64,000 bases of DNA from Datnioides undecimradiatus (Eukaryota; Chordata; Actinopteri; Lobotiformes; Datnioididae), in contig WARS01000033.1 of NCBI GenBank assembly GCA_008933995.1, positions 4,829,787-4,893,786 of the forward strand, given 5' to 3'. The translations under genes and the position numbers were made by a program. Positions 22,153 through 35,298 of this stretch are shown here, piece after piece. Below the pieces are notes generated by a model. That model was not told the DNA's origin. It did not search any database and worked only from the letters and a program-made list of their open reading frames with translations. The stretch's first letter is position 1. Every line of letters starts with the position of its first letter.

Positions 22153-22174
22153 GCACACACACACACACACACAC
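22153..22174. repeat. (CA)n microsatellite
   Basis: Eleven CA units followed by ATGCACATGCAC. Confidence 0.93.
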
Positions 22175-25100
22175 ATGCACATGCACTGGGCAGAGATCAG
22201 TTGTCGTTGCATTTCTAACAGTCAGCCGTCATGTGCTTGCAAGCTGACTGATGTCATGCAAACATATCAAAGGAACCTGGTTAATGTCCGATATGAAAGA
22301 GAAAATGATGGGATGTTAAAGAAAGTGTGACGAACAAAGGGATGATGTTATGCAAGGCTTGGCGTTATTGGTATGAGTATTAATACTCGTGTTACTTTCC
22401 CGTCTGCCGGTTGGAGCAGAGGAATCAGTGACGTCAGCATTTTCTGTTTGTTTTCAGATGCATTTGGCAGATTTACTGTACGCGCCGCACATGCTTATTG
22501 TTAATGAACTGATTGTAGTTTTCATTTCTCTGAAGTGAGCGACAGATTTGACGAGTTCATGGTCGAATGGCACAAAGATCTGGAAACGTTCGGCGCGAGT
22601 CCGTGTGGATTTGTGGGTCTTCGTTTGAAGCGCAGTCGAGCTCGTGCGCCCAGGTTCATGAAGTAAATGCATTAGCGCGTATTGTTGCAGAAGGGCTTTG
22701 TTTATCATACATGTATTGATATATTGGGAACAGATGTGGGTCCTGGTTGTTTTCTAACAAATATTCCACCCTCAGTGCGAGACGAGAGGACCATTCGTCT
22801 TTGAGCTTTTCATGTTGCATCAGTTGCTTCAGGAGGCTGCTGATCACTGCTGAGCTACGTCTCGCCGTTTTGTTAACCCTGACAGCTCAGGTTGAGAGCA
22901 CCAGGAGAAGTTCGCCGCTGTAACTGCTCCTCCACTTCCACAGTCGCTGAGCGGCTGAATCGTGCACGCAGCCCCGGCGTAAAGCTGATAGACCGTATGA
23001 GCTCAGTGCACGGCTCAAATCCCCTCTGATCTGGTTAAATGCCTCCGTTCTCTCAAGTCGTCCAAATGAATGGCCGTGGCATAAAATTCCGACATTTCTT
23101 CTCTTGCTGCAACTCAAGCGCATCCCAGTAAATCAATCTTTCGCCCTCGCAAATCTTTCAACTTGAGCTCTCATTTATAATAACCATTTTTTATAGGTAG
23201 AAAAAGCGATGGATGCGAGGAGAGAATCGACTTCATACACACGCACATTTGTTTCAATCTCCCCTCCGTTTGCAGCGTACGGGTCATTTTGAATGGTAGC
23301 CAGATTGCCCCCCTCTCTTTAATTGCTTCCACATTTCTCAGCCTCAATGAGGTAAGACCATTTATTTGGCGAGAAGTCTGAGTGGGACGGGCAGCCAGCG
23401 AAGCCATTATGTGTGATTAGCACCATTTGCAGCGCCGATTTGATTTGTGAATCGTCTGACTGGCGACACACCCTGTGGGAAAAGAGCCTCTTTTTATTTT
23501 TTTTCAACTTAAGAATACCCGACTGGAAAGTGCGTACCACCATCAATCATCAATAACCTGCTACCGAGAGTGCAGCAGGTGCTGACAGATTTGGGCCTCC
23601 ACTAGTTTTGAGAGTCCTGAGACAGATCTTGGATGACATGTTTGTTGAAGCAGCTTGTTATTAAAAAATAATGTCGTTCATTGTTTCGCAGGCGAGAATA
23701 TAAATACTTTAAAAGGAGGAAAAACAGTGATACACAATTTAAACCTTGCTCGTAAAAAAACTGTAAAATTTAAATCAATTATAAATAAATTTAATCACAA
23801 ATTGTACTTATTTTATAAGATGAAATCGTAAAACTTACTTTAAAATTATACTTTAAATATCTGGAAAACTGATAAATGTAACTGATAGTTTCTCCAATGT
23901 TTCTGCAACTATCAGCTCGTCTAAATTAATTAAAATGTATTCATCTATTTATCGATGCATAACTTTTAGCTTGTGTATCTGTTATTGTATGTTTGTTCTC
24001 GCATCGTTAATTAAGACGAGTCTAAAGGGGCAAAAAACACGCCACAGAGAGTCGGTTAAAAAAAAATAAAATGTAAAGAAAAGAAATGTTTCGACTCGTA
24101 CAACAGCAGAAATCATGAGGCGTTCTTTACCGATCACCGGGGGAAAGTTGCCGCGCTCTCCTCTTCTTCACGCCAGGGGAGTCACCGGACAAACCACGCT
24201 CGACTCCTTCTTCTTCGTTGGTTTACGGAGTTCTCGGTGGAGCCCTGAGGAGAGATGATGGTGCAGACACCCATCCGCTGTGTAGCCTCTGACCCAGAAA
24301 GCTCAGCCACAGGCCGCAGGTTCACTATATTATACCTGCAGCCTGACGCCAGCCTGATTTACTGGCCTCTATTAGCGCTGGAATGGACTCAGCCCTCGGC
24401 TCGGCTGTTAAGTCTTCATGCTGATGTAGAGGAGAGCAGTCACTGCTGCTACACTCGGTCTCACCTCCTCCGCTCGCAGATACACCCCACTTCTCCTGCC
24501 GCTTTGCAAACAAACATACACAGCTCATTCGTCCTACAACACAGGGAAACGCACGTTGTGGCCTATTTATGCTCCAATTTTTATTTCTTTCATTGTGTTT
24601 TGTACGACCAGTTTGTGGTTGTGTATTTGTAAATCCTCCTGGAAATGCTCTTCCTAAAATGTGTACAAAGAGCTTGGTGACTGTTTGGGTGGGCCAGGTC
24701 TGGCACGAACGTCTGCCTGTCGTGCTCCAGTGACAACCACACGGCTAAAAATACAGGTGTGAACGCATTCAAGATGCACCGGGAACCCAATCACGCAAAC
24801 CACATTTGGAAGGTGGTCACGGACGCATAAGACTGCATTGTTTAGCGTGATGCGAATGCATAGAATCCTTCCTGGCCACATTAGACACACATATGTCATC
24901 TGTGTGCTGCCAAAAGACATAATCAAAAGCGTAACCAAAGTCCAGATCAATGAAGAACACGAGATGGAGCAACAGCGGGGCCTTCACGGGAAAGGGAAGG
25001 AAAAGTCCAGGATGCAACTAAATTCCAACAAGCCTTCCCGGTGACACTAACAGAAACTCTGCAGAGGGGATGTGCGTGTTTTCTTGCTGCAGTGACTGCG

Positions 25101-25846
25101 GGGGTGAGATCAATCAGAGGGAGATGCAAGATTTGGATTTTGAAGTTAGCCACGTGCAACCAAGCTCACACACAATGTGGATGCGTGTAGCATGCAAGCT
25201 GTAAACATGGCCGCTGGGACACGACATGTTCATATTAGCAGAGATTCTTTGTCTGCTCAGCTCACTCTGAGCAGAGAGAAACTGCAGGAGTGTAAAACTA
25301 TCTTGTGACGGCTGCTTAGCAAACGTGCCCTCGTTACTGTCCTGCTCTTATTAAAACCTCTCTCATCAGACTGAGGCAAATGCAGAGTGTGAGCCTGTGT
25401 GGGGAGATGGATCGCTATTTGAAGAGGGATAGCTGGAGGGCCATTACAAGGAGCAAGTAGGTGCGAAGGGTTAAAGCAATTAGCGCACATCTCTGTCACA
25501 TCCTGCTGGGGAGCAGATTTCAGATGCTCCGCCAGTGGAGCCACTCGCTCCTCATTTCTCCTGCTGCCCCCCTCATGGCCCTGCTGTGGGCTGCACATTT
25601 CCAAGTCTTTCTAAATAGTCAAGTCCTAATATTTACTTCTCGCTTTCAAGCTCAGGCAGAGCGGGAGCTGGGCGCAGTCTGTCGGCGCAGGGGAGTGGAG
25701 GTGGCAGGAACTGATGCCCTCATTAATTCTGCAGAGGGAAACAAACATTTGTCCTTTCAGGGCCTTGTGTGACTTTGTGGAGGGGCGCAGCTGTAGACTG
25801 ACAGGAGCGGCCTTGTTTGTCCGGGTTCACGTTTGTATTATGAAGT

Positions 25847-25847
<1 letters not shown>

Positions 25848-25879
<32 letters not shown>
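25848..25879. repeat. (GT)n microsatellite
   Basis: About fifteen GT units, then a shorter imperfect continuation to about 25900. Confidence 0.95.
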
Positions 25880-27247
25880 ATTTGTGAGTGTGTGTGAGTG
25901 ACCCGAGCCTGCCTGCTAACCAACAAAAGAATATATGCAGCTAGACTTTGTATTGTTTTGGTGCAAAGCTATACCGAGCTGCACTGTGTACATACCATAG
26001 GTGGACACGTTCAACCTGCATGTCAGTGAGATCAAATCTTAGCTGTGAGTGCGTTTTACTCTGTGTTACTGTTAAAAATCCATTCAAGCGTCCCTCCGTG
26101 CTTTCTTTTCCTCTCCTTGCTGCTCTTGTTCACAAAGCTGCGTGAGCCCCACACCGTTTCACAGTAGAATGACAATAACATTAAACAGAATTGAATTTCC
26201 ACAGCCAGCCAATCAGCGCGGCGCAGCGCTGGAGTCAAATTTAATGTTCATCCCGTGCAGAGTAAATGATTAAGGAAGCCTTTTCTCTCTCTGTCGGCAC
26301 CAAAGTCTCAGGAACAAACAAAGGCAACACAACAGCCATCTGCTGCGTACAAAGGTTCAGAGATGCTGTCTCAAGTCTCTCAGTTAGAAGTGTTTGTGCG
26401 TGATTGTCAGACTTGTCATTATGCGTTCAGTTTTGTTGTGTGTTGTGTTTATTATTACAGTTTGCCCCCCCGCCCATTAGACCGTTTAACTTTGGCAAAC
26501 TGACATGAAGACATACGACACATTGTTTCCTCTTGTTTTCCATCCCTCCTTCCCTCCTTCTGTCTCTCTCTCCTCTGCAGTGGAACCAGACTATTGCCTG
26601 GGAGGCTGGATCACAGTGCATTCCTACATGAATGTGCTCCCTGAAGAATTTGCATCACAATCTCCGTTCCGCCGAGCGCCACAATTCACAGCTGCGCCGG
26701 TTAAAGCAGCAGCCATCACTGATGCCAATGCCAGACACTTAGCTTGTCGCAAAATGTCTTTGATGACAGCTTTTAATTTCCTGACAAACACGCTGGGATC
26801 AGCAGCACTGTTTTTCCAAAACAGATGAATTTATGAAGATATATTATTTCTGCAACTTGAGGCTAATGTGAAAGCTAGGCCTTTTTATTAAACAGTGTCA
26901 GCTGAATGTTACCCGTGAAATATCATACGATCACGCGTAAAAACACGTACCAATGACTTTCCCATGGAAAGTTCCGTAGAAAGGGAGAAGAAGCTTTCTA
27001 AAAGTGCCGTTTCTTAATTAGTTTGTATGAGGAACTAAAGCTTCAAGACTTATCCTGCCCTCTCCATCAGCAGGCTTCTGGTCGTGTACCTTTATCAGGG
27101 TCAAGGCAGAGCTCCCCTCACTCTCAGCGCTCTGACAGAGAGAACACAGAGCACTCCACAGTGACGGACGGCCTCCTCAGCACAGAGGCCCTCACACTTC
27201 TCCTCAGCCTGCCAACTGGGGATTAGCACTACAGCCTCGGCTGCTGG

Positions 27248-27276
27248 CCCCCAACCCCCCTCCTCCCCACTCCCCC
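27248..27276 (-). other. strong G-quadruplex/i-motif candidate
   Basis: Four C runs of 4 to 6 bases (CCCCC, CCCCCC, CCCC, CCCCC) with loops of 2 to 4 bases form a classical quadruplex motif on the - strand. It sits in a C-rich stretch to about 27345. Confidence 0.6.
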
Positions 27277-30200
27277 AAATCCTTCACTAACCTCGGCAGT
27301 TCCCCACCACAATCCTCCAACCACCGGCCCTCCACCCCCTCTCCGACCCACCGTCGGCCTCCGGCATTCCTCGCTGCACAGTCACATGGCCCTCGAGCTC
27401 GGCCTGGTCGAGAGATCCGAGTACCAGCGCGGTGCCAACATTCCAGCCTGACGGGCGTTTTGTTGGAGGGATTTCCTGTGGGCTTTCATGCCAACGTGGA
27501 ACAATTACGGCTGCTCAACAATCACCGGCCGTGACAGGTGGACACAAGGCCAGGGGCGTCCACCAATCATGTGTCTCTGTCCCTGAGTTGCCACTCTGGG
27601 CAGAGTGCTCGCCGGGAGGCCATCTATATTTACATACAGTTTCTACAGACGCATTTTACCCATGTCAGAGGGCAGAACCAAGCAAACTGAACAAAAACAA
27701 ACAGGCGGGCCCACGGGAGAGGCAGGAGGCAGGTGACGCTGAGTGCCAGGCTATCAGGAGGAGCGGAAAGGAGGGATCTTGCCCTCAGGGGCCTTTTAGG
27801 GCCCCTAGAATGTTTACTTTCTCAACAGAGGCCACTTCTTCTTATCAGTTTGATTGTCTGATGTTGTGTTGCACATTGACCACACAAGGGTCATATTAGC
27901 TTTAAATTAGATCATGTTTAGCACAGATTAAATCAGCCCAGCCCCTCAACGAGGTGCAGCTGTGTGTCCGGCTCTATTTTGGCTGCAGCACTTGAGGAGG
28001 CTTTGATGAGGACTGTGGAATGAATCTCTGAATCATTCATCCTTGCAATATTTCACAGACACGCCTTTGGTCCATCAGAATGACTTAGCCACACTTTCAA
28101 TCGGTGTATTTATATTCTCGACCTTGGCAGCATTGCGGGCGTGTGTGTTGGCATGAGAGGTGTTCAAAAGAATGGAATTTATTAAATATTATTAATTTTG
28201 CATGTGCGCTCTCTCTCTCTCTTTACACACACATACACATGTGAAGGCACTTCCAACGTGCTGGTTCCTGTCGAGGTGAAGGCCAGAGAGCGCAGATGCC
28301 ACTTAAACGGCTTTAATGGAGGCTGATTAACGGAGGACAAATGGAGGACTGGAGATCATTTGGTCGGCGTGAGAGGGGCTAGAAATCCTGCTCTCCATTC
28401 ATGCATACTCTGCCTCAGCTCCCCACGTCCGTCCTCCTCCTCAGTGTCGACTCACAATCAGTCAAGTTCCTATTCTGTCTGAATCCTGCTCTTTTAGCCG
28501 GTGCTGTGTCAAGATGCATTTGTTACAATTTGTAAAATTCAGTTTCAAACATCTGCGGCTGAAAACCCGGCAAAGGGAATCATTCCCCCTCAACTGCAAG
28601 TCAGTGATTTCTGCCGAAGGTCGGAAATCTTCCCTGGGCCGTCATTCTGTAAAGTGCCAAGACCTCAATTGCTCTCAGATTCGTCCCTTGCTCTGCCAAA
28701 CAAGACCAGAGGTATTTTAGTTGTGGCAGCGCTGGGACAAGAGAAACTAATTATTTGCAATGACACTTTTAGTCCTGAGCTTAACTGTTGGTTGGAGGGT
28801 GTAGCGGAAGGAATTATCTGTCTGCGTCGCGGCCAGCCAGAGGAAAGAGATGTTTTGGCCTTGAAGCTGAGAGGGACACACGAGATGGTCCCCACATGAA
28901 AGACCCTGTCTGGCTTTTTTCTTTAATCACTACTGGCCCTAGCTGGGGAGGAACCATTTCGTGTCTTCTCTCTTCTGGAGTCCCAAACTGCATCTTTGTT
29001 TGTTTGTTTGATAGATGGCAGCGAGCTCGCCCGCGGCTGTTTTCAGTTCTGCCTGCTCCTCACATCATGACGTGGCGGCCGCGCTCATCTGGGACAGCTG
29101 AAATTGGAAGTGGCTGAGTGGAGGGAGAAACGGGCAACACGACAGATCTGGAGAACATCTCTTGATTCTCTGTTATTGCAGTGGCACTGATCCCTATAAT
29201 GGCCGTATCAGGTAATACAGAAATTCCACATTAGCTGGGCTCTGCTTGTTTACATTTAGATGTTGGTCTAACTGGGAGCCATAGCTCTTCTGCCAGAATC
29301 AATTACCACCTTCAGAGCCGCGGCTGCTGCTAATAAAAGCTCAACGAGTCAGAAAACACCTCGGTTCTACACGGAGTGACGTGCCGGGGAATCAAACTAG
29401 CGTACTTCCTCCTTCTCCACATGCCTGAGCAATGTGTCTGAGCAGCCATTGCCAGCCCGTATGATTTATGAGCACCTATGCGCCGATCTCCCCCCGTACA
29501 GCCAAGAGGACAGGGTTACTTAACAAATCAAAGTCCTGAGAGCGTGCAGTGTGAAATCTCCACATTAGTCCCGAGGCTGTGGCGTGTGTTTTTACATCGA
29601 TGTTTTTCTTTTTCGAACTTCTTTCCTCTCTGCACGCGGCCTCTCAGAGTGTTTCTCTTGTGGCTCTTTGTGTTGAGCCGCTCTCTTTCTCTGAATGCTC
29701 TACTGACCTTGCATTTTCCTTGTTTCCCTCAGCGTTGGGTTCCAGCAGCTGGAGTGGCAGCACTGGCCTCTGACTTGCCTCCATGGGGCCACGATCATTT
29801 CCTGTGCGCCCCTCTGCCCTTTCTCTCGCTGACAGAGGCTCTAATCCCCCCGGCTGCACTCTGCCTGCCTGTCTGCTGCCTGCCAACAGTGGGAAACATG
29901 ACTTTTAAAGTAAATTGTTACCTGATGAACATCATTTCTTTTTGGCTTTTGTTTTGCCAAGAATTAAATAAAACCCCTGCAAAACAGCAGGTGCTTTTGA
30001 TCCAAGCTGGGTAAAATCAAACATGAGGCAGTAAAATTAGTCAGTAAATAAAATTACCAAGCACCATTTGGATGTTGTTGAAATGACAACACTATAAACA
30101 AAAACACAATTAGCATCAGCGATTTGATCGTAAAATATTCAGGAGCTGACGTGAAACAGGTGCTTTACATGCTCAGGAGAGAGCGACTGGGAAACATTAT

Positions 30201-30360
30201 GACAATGGATGAAATATAATACAATACTGATATATACAGTATAATGTCATCGAATGCCAGGTGTGTGGGTGTAATTAGTCCAAAGAGTTTGGCTCCGCAG
30301 GTGTCCTGAGATAACCTCTGCTGTCATTTGGCACCGTACAAATTAAACTGATCTGAAATG

Positions 30361-30405
30361 AACTGATATAATAACTGATATAATAACATGAAATGATATA
30401 ATAAC
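30361..30405. repeat. short AT-rich tandem repeat
   Basis: The unit AACTGATATAAT occurs twice in tandem, then a diverged third copy AACATGAAATGATATAAT follows. Confidence 0.75.
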
Positions 30406-31954
30406 TTAGAAGTTTGTATAAAAATGGAAATATTATTTTTCTACTATTTCAGAGTACAACTTTCTACCTCATCAGGTAGTTTTGACTGTGTTACAGCTAT
30501 AGTTAGCTACTTTGCAGCTTGGGATTTTACATACAAACAATATAATATTATGATGATGAATGTGATGCATTGTTATTAATCATCAATTGTTTGAATTAAC
30601 AAATCAAACACTAACATGCTACATGCTGCTGTGTGTACGTACACTTTTACTTATAGTGTGGTATTTGAAAGGCTGTTGTGGTGCAACGGTTGACAGCCCT
30701 TCACTGATTTTGACATTGTTGTAGAGACACAGTGTGTGACCAGTGAACCATGTCATACTCACACATAATGATAATACAATAAACTATATTATGATATTGT
30801 AGAAAATAAATATTGTAGTATTAAATAAAACACACTCTAATATTGGATTTTGTTGTGTCACTTCCGTTTACCATATGTTATGGACAATGATCAGTTTAAC
30901 AGTGTGTTAGCTGCATCCCTGTGTTAGCAGAGCTGCGCTGCTCTGTCCTGTTCATTTCATATATTATTTCAGGTTTTTACGGTTTCAGCCGTGTAAAATC
31001 TGCAGAGCGACACAGCAGCACGTACATACAGGTGGTGTTTTTTCCCAATTATCAGTCCTACACTGTGCACTTTCACTGAAGTTTAAATTCAATTTAACTC
31101 AAGTTTAATTCAGTTAGCCTACTTATCTCATCTCAAAGCCTGTGGAGCTAGCTCGCTAAACTACCAGGGAAGGCTGGAGGCTGGAGCGTCAGAGTTTAGC
31201 AGAGGGATGAATGAAACAGCGTGTTATTTGTTACTGGCTTTACATAACCCGCTTCTTAAAATAGCTTAACAACGCTCATGCTCCTCTCATTCAGCATCAA
31301 ACACTGCTGTTTAGACTAAATGGATGAAACAGATCAACAGGTAGCAGCTTACCTGCTGCCGGGCTGCCAAACCCCCCCCAGAAATGCACGTGCAGAGCCA
31401 GGAGAGAGAGAACCAGTGTGAGCCTGGTGCAGCCTCGAAGGTAACGTGGTTTGAAACTGAAATAGAGAATTATAATAAATTACATGTCACATAGCGGTTT
31501 ACAATAGATGGCATTTTATATGCCCGGGGGGATAAAAACATTCTAACATGCAAGTTTTTATCGTATTTAGGATTTGGAAATGTGAACTGTGCACTCTGCA
31601 ACTCCACAGACTCCGGTCAGCTCGTGATTGTGAGCTGGAATCTGATCATTAAAAACTCATAGAGCAGAAATAATCTGTCTGCGAGCGCATACATCCAGAC
31701 AAACAACCGTGGCAATGTATAATATAAGTTGTTTCTTTCGTGCCGCTTTTGCCCTGTAATATTAAAACAAGTAACAAATTGAGATGTTATTACTGACAGT
31801 AATCCGAGCAGTCTTGTGGTTACTCGGTTCCCCGCATGCTCATGGAAATAATCTACACTTCTGGGAACATAAAACCTCGATAGATGCCAGAAGCTACACA
31901 GCAACAAATGCATATGCAAAGAGGATGCTTGAATCACATCTGGATGTGGTGTCA

Positions 31955-31981
31955 GTGTGTGTGTGTGTGTGTGTGTGTGTG
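31955..31981. repeat. (GT)n microsatellite
   Basis: Thirteen uninterrupted GT units. Confidence 0.95.
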
Positions 31982-32608
31982 AAGGAGAGGGTGACAGCAT
32001 TGGACAGAGAACTGTAAGCTTTAGGAGAGCTCACTCAAACATCCCTGTGTCTTTGTGCCTGTCTTGTCTGTCTTTGGATGTCATAACGTACCGAGCGTCA
32101 GTCGGATGTTCTGCTCGCTGCAGAACTCACAGTTTGATCCTAGGTTCCGGACCAAAGTCTCCTTTTACTTGTGAAGCACAAAGACCTTAAAAACAGAGAG
32201 CTGTGGATGAAAAACAGTCCTCTTTCATCACCAATTACAGGCCAGCTTCAGATATGGAATTACTCCACAAAACTGGAAAGCCGCTTTTCATAACTGGAGC
32301 CTTTTCTAATCTGGTTTAAGACTGTAGGAAAATGTTTGTCTGGTCTTGCTTGCTGTGTAGAACGTTAATAAGAGCTAATAACACCTCTGAACAATGTGAT
32401 CAGCAGCAGAGCCTGGGACGAGATGTGATTTTATGATCAACAATAACAAACAACACTGTATTATTACCAAGAAATATAAATGAATAAAGGGAAGAATTAA
32501 AGGACCGGAGTCAACTGTGTCTCTAATTATTTTCAGGAACAACTTAGTTTCAAATATGATCCTGGTTCAGATTATCTTACCATCATCAGTTCTTATAAAG
32601 TGATTAAT

Positions 32609-32761
32609 ATATCGTCAGCCTAATAGCATATCGGCCTAACTCATTTTTACGTTATTTTAACGTACAAATAAAAAGTTCTTTGCTGAAAAAAGGTGTTTTG
32701 TCTTCTTTTCCAAAAACCTGAAAAAATGAGTTAGGCAGATATGCTATGAGGCTGACGATAT
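32609..32761. mobile_element. MITE-like foldback element with 40-bp terminal inverted repeats
   Basis: The left arm (32609-32648) and right arm (32722-32761) are reverse complements at 38 of 40 positions and enclose 73 bases. Both arms contain GCCTAACTCATTTTT and begin ATATCGTCAGCCT. There is no coding capacity. The size, long terminal inverted repeats and AT-rich core fit a non-autonomous DNA transposon. The flanks are TA-rich, so a clear target-site duplication cannot be set apart. Two arm mismatches suggest a fairly recent or self-correcting origin. The family is not recognised. Confidence 0.65.
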
Positions 32762-32857
32762 CCATTCATGTTTACATTTTGTTTTCATTAACTGGTCAGA
32801 TAGAGTCCAAAGTGATCTTCAAATAGCTCAATTAAGAAGACAGATCTAAGACAGCAT

Positions 32858-32897
32858 AAAATAATAAATAAATATAATAAATAAATAATAAATATTT
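32858..32897. repeat. (AATA)n-like simple repeat
   Basis: Interleaved AATA and AAT units form an A/T-only tract. Confidence 0.85.
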
Positions 32898-35275
32898 ACA
32901 TTTTAGGACTGATTATGTACAGAAAACTTTAGGTTACTAAAACTAAGAGATTGTATGTTGAAACTATAAATTGAAAGACTAGAAAATAAAAATTAAAATA
33001 CAACAAAACATAAACTATACAAGAGCAACGAGACTCAAAACACAACAAACACAAGTATTAAATAGGAAACAGGAAAGGCAGGATATTCCATTAGTGATCT
33101 AACTGATTCAGTTTATGTACAGGACAGTACGTACTGCGATCTATAATGATTATCCTAACATGTACATGATGTCGTTTGTTTTTCTCTGCGTCTTTCTCTT
33201 ATTTGAGGTTTTTCAAACTAACTCTTCTGCCGCTGCTGTCCGTCATCATGATGTGAATGCACCTCACATGCCGTGGCTACGGCTGCGGATTTAAGGTGCG
33301 CACAGAACAGATTACAGTGAAAACAGTCTCCTGCCGACAGACTCACCCTTCATTCTGCGCAGAGGTGCTCAGACCGTGAAGGGACAGGAAGTTCACACGG
33401 CTTTGAGGAGGGGGATTCTCAAAGGTTTTGTATAGTTTCAACTCTAAAGCACTGAGCTTTATGTGAAGTGATTACTGACCAATCAAATCACACAATGCTA
33501 ACTCATAGTCTAATCCAGACCCAGCACAGAGGCTTTTTGTGTTCGACCTGGGGTTCGCAGGCATCTCTTTCTCTGGCTCACTCAGTTCTGGTGTCATAAC
33601 AGCCATAACAGACCGTTGCTGCTGATTGGTGCCTCGCGTTAATGTGTTTCCCTGCGCTCGTGGGGCTGGGGGGGTCAGCTGCCATCTTGGATTCCCTAAT
33701 TGCGTTCCCTTGAATGGAAACTGAATAGCGAGAAGTGGATGTTGAGACGCTCCTCGCTGACAGACAGCGACTAAAAACGATGTGTTTGTTGAAAAATGCA
33801 ACAGCGAAAACTTGGTCATCGCCTGGAATAAACGTTATTAGCAGCCTCTGATAGCAGCTACAGCAGTACACAGAGCCTCAGCCGTGGCTTTGATGTTCCC
33901 TATACTGCCATAAACATTTATGCTTCAATTAAAACCATATTTCATTTCTCACACAAGATGTTTATGAGTCATTATACTCCCGAGTCCTGCAATCTTTTGC
34001 ATCTCACCCTCTATTTGTAATGACAGCTAGACACAGCAGAGAAGAAAGATGGATCAAATATTTACTCTGTCCATTGTTCTCCTGGTGGCCTCCCCTCTCT
34101 CACATACTGAGGTATCCAATAGCTGTAAACAGATTCATCTGAAGAATCATTAACAAATGGGTCTTGGCAGCGTGTGGGGCTGTTTTCCCTGCATTTAGTC
34201 CTTTCTGTCATAATAGGGCACAGAGAGACGTTGTTGTAAAACAAGTGTCCGTAGAAGTCATATTGATGAGGATGTTCCAGCAACGTTTCCCCCACAGCTG
34301 ATTTGGAGAGCCTGACGTCCAGAGGATTATTACAGGGTGGCACGCAGCACTTAGCAGAGGGAACAAACGTTATCATAATTCACGCTGTCAAATCAAATTC
34401 CTCCAGTTTTCAGAGCGCTTTCAGAAAGGTGGAAGTGCTCATTAGAAGGTCGTGGCATGTTGTCTCCCGAAGTCTGCAGCTGATAAGGTCATACCTCTGG
34501 TATTTAGCCAGAAACACTCGTCTTCTCTCTCCATAGCAACAGAAACAAACAGAGCACCGCTTTAAAATGATCTCTCCGACTAACAGGTCACGTTTCTCCG
34601 TAATGACACGCTGCCTCACGTAGTGCGATGATAGTGTGTGATTACAGACTTTTAAACTTGCGGGAAATTATGCGAATTTTACTGGCAGTGCAACACCTGA
34701 GCGAGGTGAAGTCAGCTGACTGAGACTGACGGCGAGTCAGGAGCCACCGCAGAGACATGTTTTACAACCTTTGTCAAATCTCACTTGCATGATAACTATT
34801 ACATCCAGAAAACATTATTTTATTTATGGTCCCCTGTGCGACCTCTGAGTCAAGGTGAACATGTGGTAAAAATGGTGGACAGTGTTCATAGACTCGTATT
34901 ACCGTAGATTTATTTTCTAGCATCCATCACTCTCTTGACTGCTGAATGTGTCTTATAATAGTTCATGTTTTTCACTTGACATTTCATTCAACAGCATCCA
35001 GCTTTGGTTATGAGTGCAGATGAAATCAATTATCCAGGCAGTGATTGGCTAGAAGTCCAAAAAAAGTGACAACCAGCGATTCTGACGACCGATTAATCAT
35101 TTTAAACATTTTTAATTCAAATTTTGAAAAATGTGCTTCTATTACGATGAACTGACCGTTGTTGTTTGATGATGTCACCTCACTCTGAGAACAGTTTGGG
35201 CTAGATTCACTGAGAAGATAGAGACAGATGAATTGATAATGACTGCTCACTAATGAACCAAAGTAACAACCATGA

Positions 35276-35298
35276 TTAATAATAATAATAATAATGGA
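35276..35298. repeat. (AAT)n simple repeat
   Basis: About six AAT units. Confidence 0.85.

Larger units (their letters stand above)
17966..32600. other. repeat-poor downstream region without a recognised gene
   Basis: About 14.6 kb with only simple repeats (20403, 21927, 22153, 25848, 31955), some GC-rich tracts (27240-27345) and an AT-rich patch at 23640-24070. No splice-linked exons of a known protein were recognised on either strand. In human, UVRAG lies tail-to-tail beyond WNT11; I looked for a uvrag-like last exon on the - strand and did not see one. The scarcity of dispersed repeats beside a developmental gene suggests regulatory landscape, which is inference. Confidence 0.5.

Noticed and set aside
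29478-30014. 178-codon + strand open frame
   Set aside because: It is Ser/Leu/Phe-rich with no domain pattern, overlaps open frames on other strands, and contains a second Met-initiated frame. It is most likely chance in pyrimidine-rich DNA.
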